From positions 2,480,001 to 2,544,000 of the forward strand of contig NZ_CP058579.1 in NCBI RefSeq assembly GCF_013402875.1: a DNA stretch of 64,000 nt. The letters run 5' to 3'. Both the position numbers and the translations under genes were made by a program. Under the pieces are notes generated by a model, which saw only the letters and a program-made list of their open reading frames with translations, made no database searches and was not told the origin of the DNA. The stretch comes from Halorarum salinum. Lineage in GTDB: Archaea; Halobacteriota; Halobacteria; Halobacteriales; Haloferacaceae. This document shows positions 1 to 8,197 of the stretch, in pieces (within the stretch, counting starts at the first letter, position 1; the number at the start of each line of letters is the position of its first letter).

Positions 1-166
1 CTCCGGACTCGTGAGGGAGAACTCGACGCGCGTGACTCCGTGCCCAGAGGCTGACTCGGTGCTCATCGGTCGTTCGACTCCACCTACCGTCCGACACCTA
101 ATCAGCCTTGGTGACGGAAGCATGCGGGATCGTCGTCGGTTCCCGTCTAGCATGTTAGCCCCACCC

Positions 167-174
167 TCTTTATG
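167..174 (+). promoter_or_regulatory. TATA-like box for the HalOD1 gene
   Basis: The T-rich stretch ctttatg lies 22-29 bases before the ATG at 196. This is the spacing expected for a leaderless haloarchaeal transcript, and it favours 196 over the in-frame ATG at 172, which sits inside the box. Confidence 0.45.
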
Positions 175-195
175 TGCCGCGGGCCGTTTCCGACC

Positions 196-492
196 ATGAA
201 TCGGGAACGGATGCAGGAGTCGGAGCGGACGCCGCTCGTCAGCGAATCCGTGCCGGAGGACCGGCCCGTCACCGTCACGGTCGTCTCCGCCGTGGCGACG
301 GCGCTGGACGAGTCCCCGCTGAGCCTTCCCCCGCTGTACGGGTCGGTCGACGTGGACGCCCTCGAGGAGATCGTCGCCGGGCAGCGGGAGTCCGGCCGGG
401 TGCGGTTCACCTACTGTGAGCACCTCGTCTCGGTCGGGGGCGACGGGGTCGTCCGGGTTTTCGACGGGGCCGAGGGCCGCCCGTCGGGCTAG
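196..492 (+). CDS. HalOD1 output-domain protein
   Basis: The 98-residue protein carries a HalOD1-type domain (halobacterial output domain 1). The recognisable core runs from a Ser/Pro-Leu-Pro-Pro-Leu-Tyr segment near residue 44 through a Val-Asp-Val-Asp-Ala-Leu-Glu stretch to a closing beta strand with VRVFDG. HalOD1 domains are common in haloarchaea, alone or fused to signalling proteins, and their biochemical role is not established. The start at 196 is chosen because a TATA-like box lies 22-29 bases upstream; an in-frame ATG at 172 would add eight residues. The gene stands alone and converges with the ArsR-type regulator gene that ends at 502. No enzymatic motif is visible. Confidence 0.75.
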   Translation: MNRERMQESERTPLVSESVPEDRPVTVTVVSAVATALDESPLSLPPLYGSVDVDALEEIVAGQRESGRVRFTYCEHLVSVGGDGVVRVFDGAEGRPSG

Positions 493-501
493 CGGCCGGG
501 G

Positions 502-1416
502 TCACTCGAGGGTGAGCGTCAGGTCGCCGCCGACCCTGACCAGGTCGTCCCCCATCGCGTACGTCACCGCGGGTTCGTCGGGGTCCCCGACCTCGTAGGG
601 GCGGGTCATCGCCCTCGTGAAGCGCGTCCACGCCGAGGGCGAGGAGCCGTCGGCATCGAGCAGTTCGAGGACGGCCGGGCGTCCAAGGTGAGCGAGCAGC
701 GGGGGCGTGACCCTGCCGCAACCACAGGTGGTACACTCGAGTCGCGCGACCGCTCCGATCGAGAGGTCACACTCCCCACACCGGGTTCGGTCCCCGGCGT
801 CGTGGTCGGAACAGACGACGAGTTCCCGGCCCGTCGGGCCCCCGCAGTCCGGGCAGGAGTCGGCGGCGAGCATGCCCACCTCGTGTTCGAACCTGGCGTG
901 GGCGAGTTCGACCGTCTCCCCGGCGGTCCGGGCGTCCAGCCCGGCCGGGGGGTACGGGAGCGCCGAGAGCGTCCCCGGCGGCGTGAACCGAAGCGTGAGG
1001 CTGCCCTCGCAGGTGTCACACTGCGTGAACACGTGCTCGTTCCTGTAGGAGACGGAGACGTCCCCGTCACAGCGGAAGCACGGCTTCCCCGTCGGAGCCG
1101 GGCCGAACCGGGGATCGTCGGTGAAAGTCCCGCTGAGCACCGCGCGGACGACGGTGCTTCCGGCGTGACGCATCGCGTAGCCGTGGTCGAGTTTCTCCAC
1201 GAACTGCCCCTGGAGCCGGCTGAGATGGTAGTTGAACTTCCCGCTGTCGGGTTCGCCGACTGCCTCCCGCAGCGTCGAGTACGTGACCGAGTCTCCCTGG
1301 CAGTCCTCCCGCTCGGTGGACTCGTACAGGGCGAAGAGGATGTCGAGGCGGAGTTCGTCGCCGAGCAACGCGAACGCCGCCTCGGGCGACAGGCACTCTC
1401 CTCCCTCGTCGTCCAT
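502..1416 (-). CDS. ArsR-type winged-helix regulator with zinc ribbons
   Basis: The 304-residue protein begins with a winged-helix domain (about residues 8-100, including LSPEAAFALLGDELRLDIL and FNYHLSRL) of the ArsR-like type used by many haloarchaeal transcription regulators. The C-terminal two thirds hold at least three Cys pairs (CFRC/CDTC, CPDC/CSDH, CGEC/CTTC), which look like tandem zinc ribbons. This architecture is frequent in haloarchaea and its targets are generally unknown. The start is placed at the internal Met at 1416 because the thirteen residues before it read as non-conserved leader and the Asp-rich MDDEGG segment looks like a native haloarchaeal N-terminus. It is transcribed away from msrA. 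A DNA-binding regulator is likely; effector and operator are unknown. Confidence 0.8.
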   Translation of the reverse strand: MDDEGGECLSPEAAFALLGDELRLDILFALYESTEREDCQGDSVTYSTLREAVGEPDSGKFNYHLSRLQGQFVEKLDHGYAMRHAGSTVVRAVLSGTFTDDPRFGPAPTGKPCFRCDGDVSVSYRNEHVFTQCDTCEGSLTLRFTPPGTLSALPYPPAGLDARTAGETVELAHARFEHEVGMLAADSCPDCGGPTGRELVVCSDHDAGDRTRCGECDLSIGAVARLECTTCGCGRVTPPLLAHLGRPAVLELLDADGSSPSAWTRFTRAMTRPYEVGDPDEPAVTYAMGDDLVRVGGDLTLTLE

Positions 1417-1578
1417 ATTTGGACGTTGGAACGACTGGATGAAAACTCTGTTCAAAGATCACACCAATGGTATTAACCGAAGCTATACATTTCCGGCCGA
1501 GAGGCCCGACGGCCGGGGGACGCGTCGACGGCGACCGACGCCGCGGCGCTTATCCCGAAGCGCGCCCTCCCGGTTCAC

Positions 1579-2139
1579 ATGAGCGAACACGAACGAGCGA
1601 CGCTGGCCGGCGGCTGTTTCTGGTGCGTCGAGGCCGCCTTCGAGGAACTGGCGGGCGTGACGTCCGTGACTTCCGGCTACGCCGGCGGCCACGTCGCGAA
1701 CCCCACCTACGAGGAGGTCTGCAGCGAGACGACCGGCCACGCGGAGGTCGTACAGGTCGAGTACGATCCCGAGGAGATCGGCTACGCCGACCTGCTCCGG
1801 GTCTTCTTCACGATCCACGACCCGACAACGCTGAACCGCCAGGGGCCCGACGTCGGCGAGTCCTACCGGTCGGCGATCTTCTACCAGGACGACGCGCAGC
1901 GCGAGATCGCCGAGGAGTTCGTCGCGGAACTGGAGGCCGAGGGCGCCTACGACGACCCGATCGTCACGGAGATCGAGCCGCTGGAGGCGTTCTACGAGGC
2001 CGAGGAGTACCACCAGGACTACTACGCGAAGAACCCGGGCGACGGCTACTGCCAGTTCAACGCCGACCCGAAGATCGCGAAGGTCCGCGAGAAGTTCGCG
2101 GACGAGGTGACGCACGAAGCGAGGACTACCGACGACTGA
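1579..2139 (+). CDS. msrA: Peptide methionine-S-sulfoxide reductase MsrA
   Basis: The 186-residue protein reduces the S-epimer of methionine sulfoxide in proteins, repairing oxidative damage in the cytoplasm. The signature GCFWC is at residues 12-16, with the catalytic nucleophile Cys13. The family motifs GYAGG, the Glu-rich GHAEVVQVEYDP and the TLNRQGPDVGESYRS segment are all present in order. A Cys in GYCQFN near residue 161 is a plausible resolving cysteine. Length matches stand-alone MsrA proteins. A TATA-like cttatcc at 1549-1555 lies about 25-30 bases upstream of the start, consistent with a short or absent leader. No MsrB is encoded next to it. Confidence 0.95.
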   Translation: MSEHERATLAGGCFWCVEAAFEELAGVTSVTSGYAGGHVANPTYEEVCSETTGHAEVVQVEYDPEEIGYADLLRVFFTIHDPTTLNRQGPDVGESYRSAIFYQDDAQREIAEEFVAELEAEGAYDDPIVTEIEPLEAFYEAEEYHQDYYAKNPGDGYCQFNADPKIAKVREKFADEVTHEARTTDD

Positions 2140-2322
2140 CTCCGCTCCCAGATCGGTACGTACGGGCGAAGGACGTAGCACACCGACGGAAAAGCTGTTC
2201 GGGCATTCATCGGCTCGTTGAGTTCAGCGGGCGTAGTCGGGTACGATCGACTTTCCTGCCTCGGACGGCGAGAGAGCTAGACGGTACCTCCCGGCCCGTG
2301 ATGACCAACGTTAAAATCCTTC

Positions 2323-5300
2323 GTGAAATACCCCGGGCCAGTGCGTAACGAAGTCGAGCGCGGCAACGAGCGGAGGGACCCGGACTGCGGGAGCGGGCTC
2401 AAGGGGCTACGTCGGAGTTCGGAGTTTCGAGGACCAGTCGAGTCCCCGGACGATCACGACCACTCGAACGACCACCTCGCGCTCATCTACGAGAGTCGAG
2501 AGGAGCAGTTCGCGTCCGCGATCCCGTTCATCCGTCAGGGGCTCGAACGTGGCGAGCGCTGTCTGTACGTCGCCGACGACAACCCCCGGGAGGACGTCCT
2601 GACGGCGATGCGGGACCACGGCATCGACGTGGACGCGGCCCTCGAATCGGGTGCGCTCTCCGTCCGCACGCCGGCGGACACGTACCGCCGAACCGGCGAG
2701 TTCGATCGGGCCACGATGCTGGAGTTCTGGGAGGAGTCGCTCGAACGGGCGAAAGGCGAGGGCGGCCACACGGGGCTCAGAGCGGCCGCCGAGATGACGT
2801 GGGCGCTGAACGGGGACACGAGCCCCGACGACCTGCTCGAGTACGAGGCCGTGCTCAATTCGCTCTACCGGGACGAGGACTACGTCGTCATGTGCCAGTA
2901 CAACAGGGAGCGGTTCCCGGCAGCGGTCACCCACGACGTCATCAAGACCCATCCACACGTCATCTCCGACGGGACCGTCTCGCGGAACTTCTACTACACG
3001 CCACCCGAGACGTACTTCGGCCCCGAGGAGATGGAGCCGAAGGTCGATCGCATGCTGCAGTCGCTGCGGGAGCGGACCGAGGTGAAGACGGAGTTGCGGG
3101 AACGGCAGGAGTACCTCGCGCGAGTGTTCGAGAGCAGTCACGACGCCATCCTCATCGTCGACCCCCGGGCGGACGAGATCGTCGACGCGAACTCGGCCGC
3201 TACCGAGATGCTCGGCTACACGCACGACGAACTGCTGACGCTCGGTCCCTCCGACCTATACCCCGATGAACTCGACAGGTTCCAGGCGTTCGTCGAGAAG
3301 GTGGTCGCGAACGGCACCGGTTGGATAGACGAACTCAACTGCCGCACCAAATCGCGGGGGCGGATTCCGGCGGAGATCTCCGCGTCCCGGATGGAACACG
3401 ACGGGCGGTCGGTCGTGCTTGCCGTGGCCCGCGACGTCTCCGAGCGCAGGAAGTGGGAACGTGCACAGCGGAAACTGTACGAAATCACGGCCGATCCCGA
3501 TCGGCCGTTCGACGAGAAACTCCAGGCAGTCTTCGAACTGGGCTGTGAGCAGTTCGACCTCGACCTGGGCGGGATCGCCCGGGTCGATCCCGAGACCGAC
3601 CTGTTCGAGGTGGAGACGATCAGCGACGAGCACGACCACCTCGTGCCGGGCGAACGGTATCCGCTCTCGGAAACGTACTGCCGGATGGCCACGGACGACG
3701 GAGTGACCGTCGACGTAACTGATCCCGTCGGCCAGGACTTCGAAGGCGAACTCTGTTACGACCGGTTCGGCGTCGAGGCGTACCTCGGAACGTACATCGA
3801 ACTCGGAGACGGTGACGGCCGGACGTTCTTCTTCCTCTCGAACCGCCCCCGGAAGGAGGAGTTCTCGGAGGTCGAACGAACCCTCCACCACCTGATGGGG
3901 CAGTGGGTGAAGTACGAACTCGAGCGCCGCCAACGCGAGCGGGAACTGCGCGAGCGCACGGAGCATCTGAGTGCGATCGTCGAGACCACACCCGAATGCA
4001 TCAAGACCGTCGCCGCCGACGGCACCTTGCTCCAGATGAACCCCGCCGGGCTGGACATGGTCGAAGCGGACTCCGCGTCGGACGTGATCGGCGAGTGCAT
4101 CTACGACCTGATCGCCCCCGAGCACCGCCAGTCGTTCCGTGAGTTCAACGAGCGAATCTGTCGGGGAGAACGCGGGACCATGGAGTTCGACGTCGTCGGT
4201 TTGGACGGCAGGCGCCGGCACATGGAAACGCACGCGGCACCGCTGTGTAGCCCCGACGGAAAGATCTCGCACGTGGCGCTGACACGCGACATCACCGACC
4301 AGATGGAGCGCGAACGCGAACTCGAACGGGCGCTCGACCTGCTCGAGAAGACCGAGCGCATCGCGGACGTCGGCGGCTGGGAGATCGACACGGGGACGAT
4401 GGAGGTGTTCTGGTCCGACCACCTCTTCGAACTCCTGGGGGCGTCCGCCGACGAGGAGCCGCGGCTGGACGGTGCCCTCGATCTGTACCACGAGGAGGAC
4501 AGGTCGATCGTCGAGAACGCCATCGAGGCGGCGCTCGAATCCGGCGACCCGTTCGACGTGGAGGCGCGAATCCGTGCGGGAAGTAACGGAGTACGCTGGC
4601 TCCGGGTTCAGGGGATTCCGGAGACCGTCGACGGTGACGTCGTTTCGCTCCGCGGGGCGGCCCAGGACGTCACCGAGCGCAAACGGCGCGAGCAACGGTT
4701 AGAGGAGGTGATCGACAGGCTCGAAGCGTCCAACGACCGCCTCGAGCAGTTCGCGTACGCCGCTTCCCACGACCTCCAGGAGCCGCTGCGGATGGTCTCG
4801 AGTTACCTGCAGCTGATCGAGGACCGATACAAGGACGAACTCGACGAGGACGGCGAGGAGTTCATCGAGTTCGCCGTCGACGGCGCCGACCGGATGCGCA
4901 CGATGGTGAAAGGGCTGCTCGAGTACTCCCGGGTCGAGACGCGGGGCGACCCCCTGGAACCCGTCGACCTCGATGCCGTGTTCGACGACGTGTTGTCGGA
5001 CCTCCGGATCCAGATCGAGGAGAGCAACGCCGGGATCACCGCCGACGAACTCCCCCGCGTTACGGGTGACGCCAGCCAGCTCCGCCAGGTGCTCCAGAAC
5101 TTGCTCGAGAACGCGATCACCTACAGCGGCGACGAGCCGCCGCGGATCCACGTCTCGGCCGAACGCGCCGGGTCCGAGTGGAACGTGTCGGTCCGCGACG
5201 AGGGCATCGGCATCGAACCGGAGCACCAGGAGCGAGTCTTCGAGGTGTTCCAACGACTCCACACCCGCGGCGAGTACGACGGGACCGGCATCGGCCTCGC

Positions 5301-5415
5301 GCTGTGCGAACGGATCGTCGAGCGTCACGACGGCGAGATCCGCGTCGAGTCCGACCCCGGTCAGGGGACGACGTTCTCCTTTACGCTTCCCGCAGTACGG
5401 ACTCGCGACCGATGA
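2323..5415 (+). CDS. MEDS-PAS-GAF-PAS-PAS sensor histidine kinase
   Basis: This is a soluble multi-sensor histidine kinase of about 1030 residues. In order: a MEDS (DcmR-type sensory) domain at about 45-235, PAS at about 265-375, GAF at about 380-540, PAS at about 545-665, PAS at about 670-790, a HisKA dimerisation domain with phospho-acceptor His816 in SHDLQEPLRM, and an HATPase domain with N box (NLLENAITYS), G1 (DEGIGI near 960) and G2 (GTGIGLAL). No membrane segment is visible, so it should sense an internal signal such as redox state or a small molecule. The GTG at 2323 and the in-frame GTG at 2341 are both possible starts; the TATA-like ttaaaatc at 2311-2318 favours 2341 for a leaderless message. 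Its stop overlaps the next small frame by ATGA. No response regulator is adjacent. Confidence 0.9.
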   Translation: MKYPGPVRNEVERGNERRDPDCGSGLKGLRRSSEFRGPVESPDDHDHSNDHLALIYESREEQFASAIPFIRQGLERGERCLYVADDNPREDVLTAMRDHGIDVDAALESGALSVRTPADTYRRTGEFDRATMLEFWEESLERAKGEGGHTGLRAAAEMTWALNGDTSPDDLLEYEAVLNSLYRDEDYVVMCQYNRERFPAAVTHDVIKTHPHVISDGTVSRNFYYTPPETYFGPEEMEPKVDRMLQSLRERTEVKTELRERQEYLARVFESSHDAILIVDPRADEIVDANSAATEMLGYTHDELLTLGPSDLYPDELDRFQAFVEKVVANGTGWIDELNCRTKSRGRIPAEISASRMEHDGRSVVLAVARDVSERRKWERAQRKLYEITADPDRPFDEKLQAVFELGCEQFDLDLGGIARVDPETDLFEVETISDEHDHLVPGERYPLSETYCRMATDDGVTVDVTDPVGQDFEGELCYDRFGVEAYLGTYIELGDGDGRTFFFLSNRPRKEEFSEVERTLHHLMGQWVKYELERRQRERELRERTEHLSAIVETTPECIKTVAADGTLLQMNPAGLDMVEADSASDVIGECIYDLIAPEHRQSFREFNERICRGERGTMEFDVVGLDGRRRHMETHAAPLCSPDGKISHVALTRDITDQMERERELERALDLLEKTERIADVGGWEIDTGTMEVFWSDHLFELLGASADEEPRLDGALDLYHEEDRSIVENAIEAALESGDPFDVEARIRAGSNGVRWLRVQGIPETVDGDVVSLRGAAQDVTERKRREQRLEEVIDRLEASNDRLEQFAYAASHDLQEPLRMVSSYLQLIEDRYKDELDEDGEEFIEFAVDGADRMRTMVKGLLEYSRVETRGDPLEPVDLDAVFDDVLSDLRIQIEESNAGITADELPRVTGDASQLRQVLQNLLENAITYSGDEPPRIHVSAERAGSEWNVSVRDEGIGIEPEHQERVFEVFQRLHTRGEYDGTGIGLALCERIVERHDGEIRVESDPGQGTTFSFTLPAVRTRDR

Positions 5416-5756
5416 GTCGACCCGTCGAGCGACCGTTCCAGCGCCGGGAGAACGAACGGAGCGTCCCTCTCCGACACGGACTCCGCCAGGCACTGGCGGG
5501 AAACGACGGCGTCGCGATCGATCGGCACGGGGACGAGAGGATCGCCGAGGCGTGGCTCTCCCCCGACTCCCTGGCCATCCTCACGCAGCTCGACGTGCTC
5601 CCCGAGGGCGTCGGCGCCCGAGACCGGTGGACGAACCGGACGTCGAGGTCGCCGGACGATCGACGGGTGGTGACCCCACGGCGCGTCGACCCGACTCGTC
5701 CGGCCGCCACTCGATTCGCGGCCGCTCGCGGGTTCTGCGGGCTCCCGAAGAACTAA
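5412..5756 (+). CDS. Hypothetical protein translationally coupled to the kinase
   Basis: The 114-codon frame starts at an ATG that overlaps the kinase stop codon (ATGA), a common coupling arrangement. The first 70 residues use G/C-ending codons, contain a plausible alternating pattern (HGLRQALAG, then a stretch ending in AILTQLDVLPEG) and could form a small helical/beta domain. The last 40 residues are Arg/Thr/Pro rich and look less protein-like, so the real stop may be correct but the tail disordered. I do not recognise the family. Its position suggests a partner of the histidine kinase, but that is inference from overlap only. Confidence 0.4.
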   Translation: MSRPVERPFQRRENERSVPLRHGLRQALAGNDGVAIDRHGDERIAEAWLSPDSLAILTQLDVLPEGVGARDRWTNRTSRSPDDRRVVTPRRVDPTRPAATRFAAARGFCGLPKN

Positions 5757-5784
5757 GGGACCGTCTCGTCGATTGTTCGACGCC

Positions 5785-5940
5785 ATGCCGGAGTGTCAAA
5801 ACTGTGGGTCGTTCGTCACCGAGGGATACGTTCGGGTGTTCGCGCCGGAGGGGATGACCGAACCCCGCGTGTGCCCACAGTGTGAGGACAAGGTCCGCGA
5901 CGGCGGGGACGTCCGCGAGGCGCGAAGCAGGCGACACTGA
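5785..5940 (+). CDS. Small zinc-ribbon protein (DUF7563-like)
   Basis: The 51-residue protein starts MPECQNCGSFVT and has a second pair CPQC near residue 33, giving a two-knuckle CxxC zinc ribbon. Small proteins of this exact layout occur widely in haloarchaea; I remember the family as DUF7563, which should be confirmed. The charged tail (REARSRRH) is typical of it. Function is unknown; short CPxCG-type proteins in Haloferax have been linked to varied regulatory phenotypes. The gene is separate from the upstream coupled frame by 28 bases and is followed by a 23-bp tandem repeat array. Confidence 0.75.
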   Translation: MPECQNCGSFVTEGYVRVFAPEGMTEPRVCPQCEDKVRDGGDVREARSRRH

Positions 5941-5970
5941 CCCGGCGGTCGACCGAACCGACGCCGACCC

Positions 5971-6108
5971 CGGACCGTCGGCCGATTCGACTCCGGTCCG
6001 TCGAGCGGTTCGGCCCCGGATCGTCGGCCGAACCGACTCCGGATCGTTCGCCGAAGTAACTTCGAATCGTTCGCCGAAGAAACTCCGGATCGTCCGTCGG
6101 ACGTCGTC
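5971..6108. repeat. 23-bp tandem repeat, about six units
   Basis: Six head-to-tail units begin at 5971, 5994, 6017, 6040, 6063 and 6086, each close to the pattern CGGATCGTCGGCCGA plus a CGACTC-like end. Units 1-5 are each exactly 23 bases; unit 6 is degenerate. The TCGGCCGA core is palindromic. The array fills most of the 215-base gap between two convergent genes, so it lies downstream of both stop codons. No open frame of coding character covers it. Confidence 0.85.
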
Positions 6109-6155
6109 GTCGTCTCGCGCGTCGAGCCGATGGATCGGCGGGAGGGAGTCCGGGC

Positions 6156-7295
6156 CTACACGCGCGGTTCCGACGCGGCGGCGTCCTCGAGCGCCCGGTT
6201 CTTCAGCGCCGCGCCGGTCGCGCCGTCGAAGAGGTGGACGGCCTCCTCGGGGAACCGGGCGACCGCGGTCGACCCGGGCTCGACGCTCCGCATCCCGCCC
6301 ACGGTGGCGACGAACGTCTCCTCGCCGTCGCCGAAGGTGAGATACACCGCGTTCTCGTTGCCCATCGGCTCGACCACGTCGACCGTGGTCTCGAAGTCGT
6401 GTTCGCCGCCGACGGCGTCCACGAGTTCGATGTCCTCCGGGCGGATGCCGAGGGTGACGCGCTCGGCGTCCCCGACGGACTCGGCGGACGTCCCGCTCAG
6501 CTCGTACTCGAGGTCGTCGCCGACGAGCGTCCCGTCGGCGGCCTCCGTCTCGAAGAAGTTCATCGACGGCTCGCCGATGAACCCCGCGACGAACCGGTTC
6601 GCGGGGCGGTGGTAGCACTCCAGGGGCGTCCCCGCCTGCTGGAGCTCCCCGTCGTCGAGGACCGCGATCCGATCGCCCATCGTCATCGCCTCGGTCTGGT
6701 CGTGGGTGACGTACATCGTCGTCGTCCCCAGGTCCTCCTGGAGGCGCTGGAGCTCCGTCCGCATCTGCGAGCGGAGCTTCGCGTCCAGGTTCGACAGCGG
6801 TTCGTCCATGAGGAACACCTCCGGGTCGCGCACGATGGCGCGCCCGAGCGCGACGCGCTGCTGCTGCCCGCCCGAGAGCTCCGAGGGCCTGCGGTCGAGC
6901 AGATCGTCGATGCCGAGCATCGCCGCCGTCTCCTCGACGAGCCCCGCGATCTCGTCGTCGGGCATGTCTGTCGACTCCTCCAGCCCGAACGACATGTTCT
7001 CGCGGACGGTCATGTGCGGGTAGAGCGCGTACGACTGGAACACCATCGCGATGTCCCGTTCCTGGGGCCCCGCGTCGGCGATGCTCTCGCCGCCGAGCCG
7101 GATGTCGCCGGAGGTGACCGTCTCCAGCCCGGCGACCATCCGCAGGGTGGTCGATTTGCCGCAGCCTGACGGGCCGACGAGGACGAGGAACTCCCCGTCC
7201 TGGATGTCGACGCTGACGTCGTCGACCGCGACGATGTCGCTACCGTCGTCGTCGGTGAACACCTTGCTCAGGCGTTCGAGCGTGAGTCCTGACAT
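6156..7295 (-). CDS. Sugar-type ABC transporter ATP-binding protein (MalK/UgpC family)
   Basis: The 379-residue ATPase energises the importer encoded upstream. Walker A is GPSGCGKST near residue 41, the Q-loop lies in MVFQSYALYPHM, the signature is LSGGQQQR, and Walker B plus D-loop read VFLMDEPLSNLD. An H-loop His (YVTHDQTEAM) follows. The C-terminal 130 residues form the TOBE/MalK regulatory region seen in carbohydrate importers (IRPEDIEL). Such an ATPase may serve several importers in one cell. The gene ends the operon; its start lies 2 bases downstream of the MalG-like permease stop. The internal ATG at 7295 is used because the frame upstream of it is non-coding read-through. Confidence 0.93.
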   Translation of the reverse strand: MSGLTLERLSKVFTDDDGSDIVAVDDVSVDIQDGEFLVLVGPSGCGKSTTLRMVAGLETVTSGDIRLGGESIADAGPQERDIAMVFQSYALYPHMTVRENMSFGLEESTDMPDDEIAGLVEETAAMLGIDDLLDRRPSELSGGQQQRVALGRAIVRDPEVFLMDEPLSNLDAKLRSQMRTELQRLQEDLGTTTMYVTHDQTEAMTMGDRIAVLDDGELQQAGTPLECYHRPANRFVAGFIGEPSMNFFETEAADGTLVGDDLEYELSGTSAESVGDAERVTLGIRPEDIELVDAVGGEHDFETTVDVVEPMGNENAVYLTFGDGEETFVATVGGMRSVEPGSTAVARFPEEAVHLFDGATGAALKNRALEDAAASEPRV

Positions 7296-7297
7296 GG

Positions 7298-8197
7298 TTA
7301 CGTTGCGACCCCCTCGGCGAACTCCTCTCCGAACGCGACGTAGACGAGCAGGGTCGGGAGGGCGGCGACGAACGCGCCGGCCATCCGGAACCCGAAGTCG
7401 ATGCCCTCGAGCGACGCGCCGAGCCCCGCGAGCTTCAGCGTCACGGGCGCGGCCGGGCTCGAGGAGGAGGAGACGAGGATGAGCGCGAACAGCAGGTCGT
7501 TCCAGATCTGGGTGAACTGGTAGATGAGCACCACCGCGAACATCGGCGTCGACAGCGGGAGGACGATGCGGCGGTACACCCGCCGCAGGGTCGCCCCGTC
7601 GAGCCGCGCCGACTCGAGCATCTCGCCGCTCATCGACTGGTAGTACGAGCGGAAGAGGATCGTACAGATCGGGAGCCCGTAGGCGACGTGCGCGATGACG
7701 AGTTCGACGATGCCGGCGTAGTCCGACGAGACGCCGAGCAGGTCCCAGACGACGAGCTGGTTCAGCGACAGGATGTTGAACACCTGCGTGAGCGGAACCA
7801 GCACCGCCTGGTAGGGGATGAAGATGCCCGCCACGAACAGCAGGAGCACCGGCGCCTGGTACCTCCAGTCGACGAGCGTGAGCCCGTATGCGGTCATGCT
7901 GCCCAGCAGCGCGGACAGGATCGTCGCCGGCACGGCGTACAGCACGCTGTTGAACAGTCCGACGAGCAGGACGTCGAGCGCCCGCCGGTAGTTCGCCAGG
8001 GTGAACCCCTCCAGCGGCGGCGCGTACGGCGCGGTCGCCGTGACCGCCGCCCGGGTCTTGAGCGACGTGACGAGCCCCGCCTCGATGGGGGCGAGGAAGA
8101 ACGCCACGAGCAGTCCAAGCGTCGCGTACAGGGCGACGCGGTAGCCGTTCATGTCGGCGAGGAACGATCCTCGACCGGTCGATGTCTCGGTGCTCAT
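7298..8197 (-). CDS. ABC transporter permease (MalG-like)
   Basis: The 299-residue membrane protein has about six hydrophobic segments and the coupling-helix EAA-type motif (ESARLDGATLRRVYRRIVLPL near residue 195), which contacts the ATPase. The N-terminal segment after MNGYRVALY is the first transmembrane helix. It is the second permease of the importer and should pair with the MalF-like protein encoded immediately upstream, whose stop codon overlaps this start by ATGA. Substrate cannot be read from permease sequence; MalG-family members move maltose, trehalose, glucose, glycerol phosphate and other carbohydrates. Confidence 0.92.
   Translation of the reverse strand: MSTETSTGRGSFLADMNGYRVALYATLGLLVAFFLAPIEAGLVTSLKTRAAVTATAPYAPPLEGFTLANYRRALDVLLVGLFNSVLYAVPATILSALLGSMTAYGLTLVDWRYQAPVLLLFVAGIFIPYQAVLVPLTQVFNILSLNQLVVWDLLGVSSDYAGIVELVIAHVAYGLPICTILFRSYYQSMSGEMLESARLDGATLRRVYRRIVLPLSTPMFAVVLIYQFTQIWNDLLFALILVSSSSSPAAPVTLKLAGLGASLEGIDFGFRMAGAFVAALPTLLVYVAFGEEFAEGVAT

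Noticed and set aside
5581-6618. Minus-strand frame of 345 codons across the 23-bp repeat
   Set aside because: It crosses the end of the ATPase gene in another frame and has Arg-rich low-complexity sequence.
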